From positions 1 through 52,705 of the forward strand of contig JAABTF010000007.1 in assembly GCA_011389965.1 (NCBI GenBank): 52,705 nucleotides of DNA. The letters are read 5' to 3'. Positions 16,501 to 29,836 of this stretch are shown one piece after another. The notes below the pieces were generated by a model that was not told the origin of the DNA, searched no databases, and saw only the letters and a program-made list of their open reading frames with translations. Origin of the DNA: Halothiobacillus sp. GTDB lineage: Bacteria; Pseudomonadota; Gammaproteobacteria; Halothiobacillales; Halothiobacillaceae. The number at the start of each line of letters is the position of its first letter. The stretch's first letter is position 1. Made by a program: the position numbers and the translations under genes.

Positions 16501-17364
16501 TTAGTGCAGCAGACCGAACATGCGGCGCCGGTATTGCCGCGAGAGCGGGTGCTCGTTGCCCAGCAGCTCGAAGAGGTCGATCATGCCGCGTCGTCCGGCC
16601 TCGTCGTTGTAGGCGCGGTCGTGCAGCATGATCCGGTAATATTGCTCCAGGGCGCCTTCGAGGTCGTTGCGGCTGGCCAGCTTGGCTGCCAGTTGCTCGC
16701 GCGCCTCCACGTCCTTGGGATCGGCCTCAATCCGGGCCCGCAGTTCGTCCTCCGGCGGACCGGATTGCGCCGAGCGAGCCATGCCCACGCGCGCCTTGAA
16801 CTCGCGGACGTCATCGCGCATGGCGATGTCCGCGGGTAGTGACTCGAGAATCTGCCAAGCTTGCTCAAGGTCGCCCTCGGAGGCGATCAGGTCGGCGAGG
16901 TCCAACAATACCTCCACGTTGCCCGGCTCCTGCTGGTTGGCCTGCTTGAGCAAGTCCATGGCCTGTTCGATGGCACCGGCCGCACGCACCTGCTGCGCCT
17001 CGCGGCGGATCTTGTCGATCTTCGAGAGGACGTGCTTGCCGATGAATTCCCGGATCTGGCCTTCGGGCAGGGCCCCCTGGAACTGATCGACCGGCTGCCC
17101 ATCGACGAACAAGACCACCGTGGGCAGGCTGCGAACGCCCAGTTTCTGGGGCAGCTCCTGTTCCTCTTCCGTGTTGACCTTGGCCAGTTTGACCTGGCCA
17201 TTCATGTCCTCGACCACCTGGGTGAGCAGCGGCATCAGCTGGCGGCAGGGGCCGCACCAATCGGCCCAGAAATCCACCAGGACAGGGGTCTGCCGTGAGG
17301 CATCGACCACCTTCTCGGCAAACTCCGGCGTGGTAACGGAAAAGACGTGTTCGCTGTCGCTCAT
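16501..17364 (-). CDS. cnoX: CnoX/YbbN-type thioredoxin with TPR-like tail
   Basis: CnoX is a thioredoxin-like holdase that protects substrates from over-oxidation and hands them to GroEL or DnaK. The 287-residue length matches E. coli YbbN (284). An N-terminal thioredoxin domain with WADWCGPC (Cys37 and Cys40) is followed by helical repeats (about 125-287) ending in the conserved RQYRRRMFGLLH. E. coli YbbN has lost the first active-site Cys; this one keeps a full CGPC and so is likely redox-active, as described for Caulobacter CnoX. It is the first gene of an apparent operon with a CDF exporter and is divergent from parE. Confidence 0.93.
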   Translation of the reverse strand: MSDSEHVFSVTTPEFAEKVVDASRQTPVLVDFWADWCGPCRQLMPLLTQVVEDMNGQVKLAKVNTEEEQELPQKLGVRSLPTVVLFVDGQPVDQFQGALPEGQIREFIGKHVLSKIDKIRREAQQVRAAGAIEQAMDLLKQANQQEPGNVEVLLDLADLIASEGDLEQAWQILESLPADIAMRDDVREFKARVGMARSAQSGPPEDELRARIEADPKDVEAREQLAAKLASRNDLEGALEQYYRIMLHDRAYNDEAGRRGMIDLFELLGNEHPLSRQYRRRMFGLLH

Positions 17365-17495
17365 GGTCGGGCGGTCCTCGGTCGAATGGTTGATTGCAGA
17401 TCTAGCAGGGTATGGCGCCAGCAGGCGGGCATTTCAAGGCCGAGATACGGCAATGCCTTGACGCGTCCGTGCGTGTACACTTTTGCTTCGCGCCC

Positions 17496-17507
17496 CGGGA
17501 GCTCCCG
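17496..17507. repeat. 12-bp palindrome upstream of parE
   Basis: CGGGAGCTCCCG is a perfect palindrome. It lies 4 bases before the large nested inverted repeat and about 126 bases before the parE start, so it could be a protein-binding site or part of the same structure. Confidence 0.6.
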
Positions 17508-17511
17508 AACC

Positions 17512-21305
<3,794 letters not shown>

Positions 21306-21309
<4 letters not shown>

Positions 21310-24300
21310 GCCGTTTCGACCACGCAATGCGAGCACTCGTCTGGCTTCGTCGGTTGGTGCTGGCCGCAGGCTGGCTGGTGCTCGTCCTGGTCTCGCTGGC
21401 GGCCGGTGCGATCTGGTGGCTGACCGGGACCCCCCAGGGGGTGAAGTGGTCATTGGCCCAGGCAGAGACGTACCTGCCGGCCTTCCATGTCGAAGAGGCC
21501 GGGGGCACGCCGTGGTCTGGCCTGTCTCTCAAGGGCCTGGCCTGGCAGCCGGAGCAGGGCGCGACCCTGGACCTTGTCGAGGTACAGCTGCAGATCGACC
21601 CGGTGGCCTTGTGGCGGGGGCACCTGCGTGTCGGCGAGCTCTCCCTGCGCGACGGGCGGATCGACCTGCCCGAGACGAAGGGCGCCCCGGCCGCAACAAG
21701 GGCGGAGTCCACTGAACAGATGCTACCGTCCTGGGCGCAGGGGATGGCGCTGGAGATCGAATCGCTGCATGTCGACTCGATGGTGGTCACGCGGGGCGAT
21801 CAGCGCTATCAACTGGGCACCGTCCGGTTGGGGGCCCTGCTGGATGCGCGTGTCGAACAGCCCCGTCTGGAGGTGAATGTGGCCGAGCTGCAACTGGGGC
21901 TGCCCAACGACATCCATCTGGATGCTAGCGGTGAGGCCACCATCGGACTGACCGAGGACACCCCGGTTGTTGCGGGACTGGACGTGTTCCTCGACCTGCC
22001 GCAAGGGTGGCTGTCCGGGGAGGTGGCCGTGGACGGACTTTCCCGCTCAGGACTGACCATCCGGCCCCGGCTGAGTTGGATCGGGGCGAATGGCGTCATG
22101 GCGGCGACCTGCGGCCAGATGACATGGGATGGCCGGGATGGCCAGAACCTGGCGGTGCCCAATCTGGTGATAGACGCCCTCGGCGGTCGCCTGCTGCTGG
22201 ATGGTCGTGTGGGCTTTGCCAACGGCTGGTGGGTGGAACTCCAGGGGCGCGGCGAATCGATCGATCCCGCTCGTGCCGGCATTGACCTGCCCGGCACACT
22301 GGCATTCGATTGGCACGCCGACCTGAAATCCTCGAAGGGATGGTGGCCGCTTCAGGGGCGCGTCGCGGTAGAAGGGCTCAACGGCAGGCTTGTTGGCGAG
22401 CCGATCGAAGACCTTGACTTGGCGGCCGTTATTGACGATCAGGCCGTCGCGTTGGACATCGACGGCCAGGCCGGTGGCGGCGAGATGTGGCTGGAAGGGC
22501 GCCTCGATGCCCAGCGACTCGTCGAAGCGGCTTGGCGGATCGAGGCACTGCCCGTGGCCGTGTTGCCGACGGGTGAGGACGGGGCATCACCGCTATCCCT
22601 GAACAGCGAGGGGCGGTTGTCGGGACAATTGCCCGATTGGCAGCAGCCCCTGACGATGGCGGACTGGTTGGCGCAGACGCGCCTGGTACTGGAGCCCACG
22701 CAATTGGGCTTGAGTGAACAGCAGGGCGGGCAATCTCGCCGAGTCCAATTGGATCTGCAGGGTCGGCTGGCCGAAGGTGAATTGTCGATCTCCCGTGCCG
22801 CCCTCGACATGCCCGGGGGCAGTGCGCATGCGGAGGGCGTATTGCAGCTTGCCCCGCAGGTGGCCGACTGGCGACTGAATTCGGGGCAGGGGCGCGTGTC
22901 GATCCCGGACCTGGCCGCATTGCCCTGGGACATGCTCGAACGGCTTCCCGGGCTGGATCTTGCCGCGCTGCGTCCGCATGACGCCCGCGGCTCGATAAAC
23001 ATTGACCTGAACGCGGCCGGCCCCGTCCTTGATCCGCAGGGTCAGCTTGACCTGCGTGTCGACGGCCTGCGCTTGGCGGGATATGACCTTGACCGGCTGC
23101 GGGCGAGGGCGTCGGCTGAATCGGCCAGTGGGAATGCCGCGCCCGCGGAGCGCCATATCCAGCTGTCGGTCGAGGCCGGCTCGCTGGCGCCGGTCGAAGG
23201 GGCGCCGCTTTTTGATCGTTTGGCGATAGCGGCGGATGGTGGATTGTCCGAGCATCGCTGGGCTCTTGAGCTGGATGGGCCGCTCGAGGCCCGCTTGGCA
23301 GCGCAAGGTGGCTGGCAGGAGGATGCGTGGCAGGGGCAGTTGACCCGTCTGGATATCGGTGTGCCGGAGGGACACCCCTGGCGCTTGGATGCACCAGTTC
23401 CAGTGTTGGCCTCGGCGGAGGCGCAGCGGATCGAGGGGCTGTGCCTGCAACCGGCCATTCCCGACATGTCCGCCGATCGGGCCGGGGCGCTGTGTCTGAC
23501 GGCAGAGCGTGTTGGGCAGGCCCTGACCGCCCGACTGCAAGGGGATCTTGCACTCGAGGGGCTGTGGCAACAGGCGTCGGCATTCGACGCGAGTTCGGTT
23601 CGCTGGCCCGGTCGACTGTCGCTGGAAGCCGATGCCCGGCTTGATGCGACGGGGCGAGCCGCGAGTCTTGATCTGCGCCTGCCGGCCGGCGAAATCCGTC
23701 TGACTCGTCGCGACGAGGAGGTGGATGACGGGCCGAATGAAGGTGCGATCTCCTATCCCGACACCCGACTGAATGCCCGTTTGGCGGATGAGCGCGTCGA
23801 GGCATCCCTGCGTGGCGGGCTGGAGGATTGGCTGGCGTTCGAGGGGCAGGGCGAGGCGGCCTTGGATAACGGCTCACTCGACGGTGCGCTCCAGCTCGAA
23901 GAGGCGGACCTTGCCCGTTTGTTCGGACTGCTCGATCGCTTATTCGGTCCATTGGGCTTGCCGGTCAGCGATTTGGCCGGCTCGCTGACCGGTCAACTGG
24001 CGGTCACGGGGCGGCTGGATTCCCCGCGCCTGTCGGGGCGGCTGGTCGGCGAGCAGTTGGCCTTCGCCTCCTTACCTACCGGCACGGGCTACCGTGATGG
24101 GCGCGTGGAATTGGCCGTCAATGCGGATGGTGATATCCGCCTCACGGGGGAATTGCTGGGGGAGGCGGATACGCCGCCGCGACCGGTGTTCAGCGAACAG
24201 CGTGTCACTGAGACCGAGCCCTCCCGTGATCGTGGTCGGCTGTCACTGGAGGGAGGTGGGCGGTTCGATTCGTTTGCAGACTGGGATCTCGATTTGATGG

Positions 24301-25253
24301 TGGGTGGTGAGGCCATCCCTCTGTTGCGCCTACCGACCCTGGCCGTCGATGCACGCCCCGATCTTAAGATCGCCCTGACACCGTCAGGCGGACGTGTTGA
24401 CGGCGAAATCCACGTGCCGCTGGTGATTGCCAAACTTGCCGAGTTGCCCGAAACCGCTCGCGAGAACTCCCCGGATCTGGTGATCGTGGGCGAAGAAGAA
24501 GAAAAAACCGCCGGACGCGCCTATCCGATCGAAGGGGAGGTCGAAGTGATACTTGGCGAGCACGTCAGTTTGCGGGGGCAAGGGTTTGCCACCCGGCTGG
24601 TCGGCCTGCTGGAACTGCGATTGCGAGGCGAGCAGCCTCCCGGCGTGTTTGGCGAAATTCGGCTCGAGGATGGACGCTATACCGCCTACGGCCAGAACCT
24701 GCGGGTCGAGCGGGGGCGGCTGATCTTTACCGGCCCCATGATGTCGCCGGGGCTGGATGTGGTGGCCAGCCGCGAGATCGGCGATGCGCAAGGTACCGTA
24801 GTGGGGCTGTCGATCGCCGGCGAGCTGGAATCGCCGCAAACCGAATTGTTCTCCCGGCCGCCTACCTCGGAGAGCGATGCGCTTTCCTTGCTTCTCACGG
24901 GGCGGCGCCTCTCCGAGGACGGGGACGCGGACGCCTCATTGCTCCTGGGCGCCATCGCGGGGCTGGGCATCAAGCAAGGCGATTCCTTGGCCCAGCGGAT
25001 CAACTCGGTGCTGGGATTCGACGAGATCGGTCTGGAGTCGGCTGACGGCGTGGCCGGCACGCGGCTGAGCGTGGGCAAGCGCATCGGGGAAGATTTGCTG
25101 GTTCGTTACGTTGTCGGGGTATTCGATGGAGTCGGGGAAGTGATCACGCGCTATCGCATCAACAAGTTCCTGCATCTGGAGTTGACCAGCAGTGCCCAGT
25201 CGCAGTCGGGTGACTTGATCTACCAGATCGACCGCGGGCGTCCGGAGGACTGA
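21306..25253 (+). CDS. tamB: Translocation and assembly module TamB (DUF490, AsmA-like)
   Basis: TamB is a very long periplasm-spanning protein, anchored in the inner membrane and implicated in phospholipid transport to the outer membrane. The 1315-residue product has one N-terminal membrane helix (LVLVLVSLAAGAIWWL), a long beta-rich body and the C-terminal DUF490 domain (about 1000-1315), with GVFGEIRLEDGRYTAYGQN and the ending LIYQIDRGRPED. The start is a TTG at 21306 overlapping tamA, or an ATG at 21327. The overlap implies translational coupling. Confidence 0.94.
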
Positions 25254-25942
25254 TGGGCATCGGGTTGTTGATTGGTCTGGGCGTGATGGCGGCCCTCTCG
25301 TATCTGCCCGGTTGGTGGGTGGGACAGGTGATGCGTCGGCACAGCGAGCCGGCCGATCGGTTTGATTTTAGTGGCGCCGATCTGGCTCGTTACCTCCTCG
25401 ACCGCCATCACCTGGAGTACGTCGCGGTGGAGCAGACCAAGTCGGGGGATCATTACGATCCTGCGGATCGCGCCGTGCGGCTGTCGCCTGGCCATTTCAC
25501 CGGTCGTTCCCTGACTGCGATCACGGTCGCGGCCCACGAAGTCGGGCACGCCTTGCAGGACGCCGAAAAGTATCCCCCGTTCCAGCGTCGACAAGAGGTG
25601 GTCGAGCGCACCCAGTGGGCGCAGCGCATTGCCGGCTGGATCCTGGTGGCGATCCCCGTGGTCTCGGTCATTCAGAAAGGTCCGTTGGCCGGGCTGGTCA
25701 TGTTCGCCGCCGGCGTGATGACCATGGCCGTGCCGGTCTTCGCCCATCTGGCGACCTTGCCGACCGAGCTGGATGCGAGTTTCAACCGGGCCCTGCCGAT
25801 GCTCAAGGAGACCGGGCTGCTGAAACGGGCCGACCGCCGGCCGGCGCGCCGCATCCTGCGCGCGGCGGCCTTCACCTACGTGGCCCAGGCACTGTCCTCG
25901 CTGATCAACGTCTTCAAGTGGCTGCGTGGCATGCGCAGATGA
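25253..25942 (+). CDS. Membrane zinc metallopeptidase (YugP-like, Zn_peptidase_2)
   Basis: The 229-residue protein has an N-terminal membrane segment, the zinc-protease motif HEVGH at residues 95-99 (within VAAHEVGHALQ), two more hydrophobic segments (about 125-165) and the family sequence FAHLATLPTELDASFNRAL, where the extra Glu is a likely metal ligand. It ends in an amphipathic helix region. Its ATG shares one base with the tamB stop (TGATG), so it belongs to the tamAB operon. Members of this family have no settled role; an envelope role is suggested by position only. Confidence 0.9.
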   Translation: MGIGLLIGLGVMAALSYLPGWWVGQVMRRHSEPADRFDFSGADLARYLLDRHHLEYVAVEQTKSGDHYDPADRAVRLSPGHFTGRSLTAITVAAHEVGHALQDAEKYPPFQRRQEVVERTQWAQRIAGWILVAIPVVSVIQKGPLAGLVMFAAGVMTMAVPVFAHLATLPTELDASFNRALPMLKETGLLKRADRRPARRILRAAAFTYVAQALSSLINVFKWLRGMRR

Positions 25943-26115
25943 GAACCGATCGCCAGGCGACGGAGGGGGTGCCCGGCGTGCACAAGCAGGGCTTCGGTAG
26001 CCGGGTGGTTCGGGCGGTGCCGACCGGGCTGGGGTCAACCCCTGACAGGCGCCTCGGTTACAATGCCTCTCATGATGCCGGCAGCCGGCACCAAATCCAG
26101 AAAAATCAGGAACGC

Positions 26116-26889
26116 ATGATGCAGAGCCAATACCTCGAAACCGCGCTGGCCGCAGCCCGCGCCGCCGAAACCGTCGTCCGTCGCTACTGGCAGCAGAACG
26201 TCGAGATCGAGATCAAGGAAGACGCCACGCCGGTGACCGTGGCCGACGTGGAGACCGAGAAGGCGATCAAGGCGGTGATCCTGGATGCCTTTCCGGACCA
26301 CGGCTTCTACGGCGAGGAGACCGGCAAGTCGCAGCCGGAGGCGGAGTTCACCTGGCTGGTTGACCCGATCGATGGCACCAAGAGCTTCGTGCGCGAGTAC
26401 CCGTTCTTTTCGACCCAGATCGCGCTGATGCAAGGCGATGAGATCATTCTGGGCGTTTCCAGCGCACCGGTATTCGGCGAACATGCCTATGCCGAGAAGG
26501 GGGGCGGGGCGTTCTTCATGGATCGCGCCGCACGGGTCAGCCAGATTGACTCGCTGGCGGGAGCCACCCTGTCTTTGGGCAACCTCTCCACCTTGGCGCA
26601 CCAGCCGGTGGGCTGGGCCGGCTTGGCCACCCTGGTCTCGGAGGTCAATCGCACCCGTGGTTACGGCGATTTCTATCACTATCACCTACTCGCCCGCGGG
26701 GCGATTGACCTGGTGGTCGAGTCCGACGTCAACGTCCTCGATATCGCCGCTTTGTCAGTGATCGTCGAGGAGGCCGGCGGCGTGTTCACCGACCTCGAGG
26801 GCAATGGCGTGGGCCTGGAGACGACGACCGTGTGCGCCGCGGCCACATCGGAGTTGCACCAGATCGCGCGCAAGCGGCTGGGGTACTGA
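26116..26889 (+). CDS. Inositol-monophosphatase-family phosphatase (HisN-like)
   Basis: The 257-residue product is a Mg2+-dependent sugar-phosphate phosphatase. GEET (metal Glu), WLVDPIDGTKSF (the WxxDPxDGT signature) and ESDVNVLDIAALSVIVEEAGG (third metal Asp) are all present. Members act on inositol-1-phosphate, histidinol phosphate or fructose-1,6-bisphosphate. The AlphaproteoHisN-like spacing suggests histidinol phosphatase, but this cannot be settled here. The ATG at 26116 (with a second Met next) follows an AGGA; the upstream open frame is not homologous. A TACAAT at 26059-26064 may be its -10 element. Confidence 0.9.
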   Translation: MMQSQYLETALAAARAAETVVRRYWQQNVEIEIKEDATPVTVADVETEKAIKAVILDAFPDHGFYGEETGKSQPEAEFTWLVDPIDGTKSFVREYPFFSTQIALMQGDEIILGVSSAPVFGEHAYAEKGGGAFFMDRAARVSQIDSLAGATLSLGNLSTLAHQPVGWAGLATLVSEVNRTRGYGDFYHYHLLARGAIDLVVESDVNVLDIAALSVIVEEAGGVFTDLEGNGVGLETTTVCAAATSELHQIARKRLGY

Positions 26890-26892
26890 TCC

Positions 26893-26909
26893 TGCCCCTA
26901 TCGGGGGCA
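26893..26909 (+). repeat. Short GC hairpin after the IMPase-family gene
   Basis: TGCCCC (26893-26898) pairs with GGGGCA (26904-26909) directly after the stop codon. No T-tract follows (AAGCG), so it is at best a weak or factor-dependent terminator in the 181-base convergent gap before uppP. Confidence 0.4.
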
Positions 26910-27070
26910 AAGCGTCCTTGACGAGTCTACCTTGCGAGAACGGGGGGGGATGCCTGTCTTTGTACGGCAGCGCCCGGGGGCATGATCGGGCCGAAGATGA
27001 TCGCCCGGTTGGGCGAAGCCGATGGTAGGACATTCCCTGGCGCGTCCGGTTCGACTCGCGTCTCCGAGGA

Positions 27071-27937
27071 CTATGTCGGCAGGTCGATCCAGCCCAGCAG
27101 GACAGCCGCTGCCAACAGCCAGACATAGAACGAAAAGATCTTCAGCTGGGCACGGTAGAGGAAGTAGACCACCAACTTCAGGGAGACGATGCCAACCAGC
27201 GCCGAGACCACGAAGCCGACCGTCATGGCCATCAGGCTGACACCGTTGAGGCCGAGGTTGCCCCAGACATCGAGGCTCTGCACCAGCGTGGCCGCCAGGA
27301 TGGTGGGGATGGCGAGAAAGAAGCTGTATTCGGCGGCCCAGCGACGCTTGAGGCCGGTGAACAGCGAGAACACGATAGTCATGGCGCTGCGCGACAGTCC
27401 CGGGACCAGCGCAAGGCCCTGGGCCACGCCGATGACGGTCGCCACCCGGGCGTTGATGCCCTTGAGACCGCGCCGTCGCGGCCCCAGCTTGTCGGTCCAC
27501 CACAGCAGGATGCCGGTCAGGGTGAGTGTGAAGGCGATCATCACCGGCGTGGCGAACACCTGCTCGAAGGTGGTCTTGAGCCCAAAGCCGATCACCGCGG
27601 TGGCCAGCACCGACAGCATCCCCAGCAGGAACAGTCGCACGTAAAGGGGCATGCCTTCGTGCCGGCCCTCGGCCGAGGCCCAGTGGAGCGCGCCGGTCGC
27701 CGCATTGCGCGAAAAGCGCCACAGGCTGGACCAGAACACCACCACGATAGAGACCAACGTGCCGACATGCACCACCAGATCGAACAGGATCATCTCGGGG
27801 CTGTCCGGCGGCGGCAGGTCATGGCCCTTTTCGATCAGCCAGTGCTGGGTCAGCACCAGGTGGGCTGTCGAGCTGACGGGCAGGAACATGAAGATGCCCT
27901 GAATGACGCCTAGCAGGGCGGCGATGAGCAGTGTCAC
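27071..27937 (-). CDS. uppP: Undecaprenyl-diphosphatase family protein (BacA/UppP), atypical active site
   Basis: UppP dephosphorylates undecaprenyl pyrophosphate to recycle the lipid carrier of peptidoglycan synthesis. The 288-residue membrane protein has the family topology, with FLPVSSTAHL (about 18-27) and PGLSRSAMT in the second half. The first motif reads VIQGIFMFLPVSS: Gln13 stands where E. coli has Glu17, and Met17 stands where the family has the catalytic Glu (E. coli Glu21). The (E/Q)xxxE motif is therefore broken; the Met codon is at 27887-27889. Either this is a divergent subfamily, or it has lost activity and another phosphatase serves the cell. It converges with the IMPase-family gene. 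Confidence 0.88.
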   Translation of the reverse strand: MTLLIAALLGVIQGIFMFLPVSSTAHLVLTQHWLIEKGHDLPPPDSPEMILFDLVVHVGTLVSIVVVFWSSLWRFSRNAATGALHWASAEGRHEGMPLYVRLFLLGMLSVLATAVIGFGLKTTFEQVFATPVMIAFTLTLTGILLWWTDKLGPRRRGLKGINARVATVIGVAQGLALVPGLSRSAMTIVFSLFTGLKRRWAAEYSFFLAIPTILAATLVQSLDVWGNLGLNGVSLMAMTVGFVVSALVGIVSLKLVVYFLYRAQLKIFSFYVWLLAAAVLLGWIDLPT

Positions 27938-28106
27938 GTAGATATCCTGACGATGGTGAAAGCGGTGGTTTTACTGCACGGGGCAGAAGGCGTCAAATGC
28001 TTGCAAGGCGCCCCGTGACGTGATCGGCTAGGGCCCGGCCAGGATTGACTGCCTGCTGATCGTCGGATGGGTGTCGTTTTCTCGGAGCGTTTTCCCGGCA
28101 ACCGCC

Positions 28107-28715
28107 TCAGTCGCTGCGCAAGGGGTCGATGCCCGCTTCGCGCAGCAGGCGGGCGGTGGCGATCAGCGGCATGCCCAGTATGGCACTGGGGTCGTCGCTG
28201 ACCATCCGTTCGACCAGGCACACGCCCAGCCCTTCCGAACGCATGCTGCCGGCGCAGTCGAACGGCTGTTCGATCTCCACATAGCGGGCAATCTCGACGG
28301 AGGTCAGGGGGCGCATGTGGGCATCGACGGTCTCCTGCCAGTCGAGCTGGCGGCCGTCGGGGCAGGTCAGGCTGATGGCGACGTGGAAGGTGATCGCTTT
28401 GCCGGCGATGCGCTCGAGCTGGCGGCACGCGGTCGCTCGGTCGCCCGGCTTGCCCAGGATTCCGCCTTCCCAGGAAAGGAGCTGGTCGGAACCCAGCACG
28501 ACCTGGCCCGGATGACGGGCGGCCACGGCGATCGCTTTCTCGCGGGCCAGTCTCAGACAGGCCTCGGCGGCGGGCTCCGTGTCGCCCAGCCGTTCGTCGA
28601 TATCCGCCGGATCGATGCGGTAGTCCAGTCGCAGCCGATCGAGCAGGTGGCGTCGGGTGGCGGAACCCGAGGCGAGGACCAGGCCGGGGGTGGGATTGAT
28701 GGGATCGTTGGGCAT
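28107..28715 (-). CDS. yceF: Maf-family nucleotide pyrophosphatase YceF (m7GTP type)
   Basis: Maf proteins hydrolyse non-canonical nucleoside triphosphates; the YceF branch prefers 7-methyl-GTP. The 202-residue product has LVLASGSATRRHLLDRL near the start, the catalytic Asp in VLGSDQLL, and FDCAGSMRSEGLG, the version typical of YceF. It is divergent from yceD by 110 bases, the same arrangement as in E. coli. Confidence 0.94.
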   Translation of the reverse strand: MPNDPINPTPGLVLASGSATRRHLLDRLRLDYRIDPADIDERLGDTEPAAEACLRLAREKAIAVAARHPGQVVLGSDQLLSWEGGILGKPGDRATACRQLERIAGKAITFHVAISLTCPDGRQLDWQETVDAHMRPLTSVEIARYVEIEQPFDCAGSMRSEGLGVCLVERMVSDDPSAILGMPLIATARLLREAGIDPLRSD

Positions 28716-28825
28716 AGTGTTTGGTGAATGCGGGAGAAGCCGGTAAACTTAGCGGATTAAGAATCCCGCTTGCAAGGCCGGTAGCCCGGTGTGATCTGGC
28801 CTGCCGGTGCAGGGAGTGGGGCATT

Positions 28826-29419
28826 ATGTCGAAAAATGACAGCCAGGACGAGCAGGCGCGGGCCCCCGGTCGGTTGACCATCCCTCTGGATGTTCGTGCC
28901 GCCTGCCGTGAGGGACTGGTCGAATCGGGCCAGGCGCCATTGGCCGTTTTGCCGCGATGTCGCGACATGGCCCTGCCGCACGGGATGCTGACCTACGAGG
29001 TACACTTTTCCGAGGGCGCAGGGGTTCATCCCCTGCAGGCCGAGGTGCAGGTCAGTGCGCCGTTATCGCTGGAGTGCGCTCGTTGTCGGGAACCGGTGAC
29101 CTGTCCCGTCAGCGGCCACTCGACGGTGTCGTTCGTTTTCAGCGACGACCAGGCCGAGCACGTGGATAGCGGTGTCGAGCCGGTGGTGTTGGGGCGAGAA
29201 GGGCGCATTCGCCTGATTGATCTGCTAGAGGACGAGCTGCTGATGGCGGTGCCGCTAATGCCGGTCCATGAGCAGGCCTGCTCGCCGCTGGCGGAGACTC
29301 TCTCCGCCGGTCAGGCCTATGAGTCCGGCCAGATCGACGAGTCGGTCGCCGGCAAGTCGGAGGACAATCCGTTCGCGTCTCTTGCGGCACTGAAGAAAGG
29401 CCCCGACGAGGGCAAATGA
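28826..29419 (+). CDS. yceD: YceD family protein (DUF177), 23S rRNA accumulation protein
   Basis: YceD is needed for normal 23S rRNA accumulation in E. coli and plants. The 197-residue product carries the paired Cys of LECARCREPV, a third Cys in HEQACSPL and the conserved C-terminal EDNPFASLAALKK. The ATG at 28826, with GGAG upstream, is chosen; earlier in-frame codons overlap the yceF promoter region. It is the first gene of the yceD-rpmF-plsX-fabH run. Confidence 0.94.
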   Translation: MSKNDSQDEQARAPGRLTIPLDVRAACREGLVESGQAPLAVLPRCRDMALPHGMLTYEVHFSEGAGVHPLQAEVQVSAPLSLECARCREPVTCPVSGHSTVSFVFSDDQAEHVDSGVEPVVLGREGRIRLIDLLEDELLMAVPLMPVHEQACSPLAETLSAGQAYESGQIDESVAGKSEDNPFASLAALKKGPDEGK

Positions 29420-29426
29420 ATTCTAG

Positions 29427-29454
29427 ATCCGGGAGGCGTTGCCGCCTCCCGGAT
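29427..29454. repeat. Perfect 12-bp-stem hairpin between yceD and rpmF
   Basis: ATCCGGGAGGCG (29427-29438) pairs without mismatch with CGCCTCCCGGAT (29443-29454) around a TTGC loop, starting 8 bases after the yceD stop. The following sequence is purine-rich (GGAAATGGAAAA), not a T-tract. It is therefore not a simple plus-strand terminator and may be a processing or RNA-stability element between the two genes. Confidence 0.85.
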
Positions 29455-29526
29455 GGAAATGGAAAATACAGAAGTTAGCAGCAGGCGCGCCTCGGCGCGT
29501 CTTGATCATTTTGGAGGTAGAAAACC

Positions 29527-29712
29527 ATGGCCGTTCAGAAACACAAGGTTAGCCGCTCAAAGCGTGACTCGCGTCGCGCCCACGACAGCCTGAAAAATGC
29601 CCAGCTGTCGATCGATCCGACCAGTGGCGAAACCCATCGTCGCCACCACGTCACTCCGGACGGTTTCTACCGTGGTCGTCGCGTGGTTGCCCAGTCGGGC
29701 GAGAACGCCTGA
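29527..29712 (+). CDS. rpmF: 50S ribosomal protein L32
   Basis: L32 is a small protein of the large ribosomal subunit. The 61-residue product begins [20 protein letters not shown], the normal bacterial L32 start, and has the basic [16 protein letters not shown] tail. The Cys pairs of zinc-binding L32 forms are absent (ribbon without zinc). A good GGAGG lies 9 bases before the ATG. Position between yceD and plsX is conserved across gammaproteobacteria. Confidence 0.97.
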   Translation: MAVQKHKVSRSKRDSRRAHDSLKNAQLSIDPTSGETHRRHHVTPDGFYRGRRVVAQSGENA

Positions 29713-29836
29713 TTTCGGTATCGTGTTGCCGTCCCGTCGCCACGGTGGTGACGGTCGGTGCGGCGAGGTCGATGCATCGCGAGGATGCCCGGTTTGAGCC
29801 GGTCGGAAGCAGGCTGTTGATAGGCATGGGGCGTTG

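Noticed and set aside
17458-17486. TTGACG as a -35 for parE
   Set aside because: No acceptable -10 sits 16-18 bases downstream (TTTTGC or similar); the TACACT nearby is only 12 bases away.
29527-29712. L32 without Cys pairs as an unusual zinc-free paralogue
   Set aside because: Gammaproteobacterial L32 commonly lacks the zinc ribbon cysteines; the operon position is the standard one.
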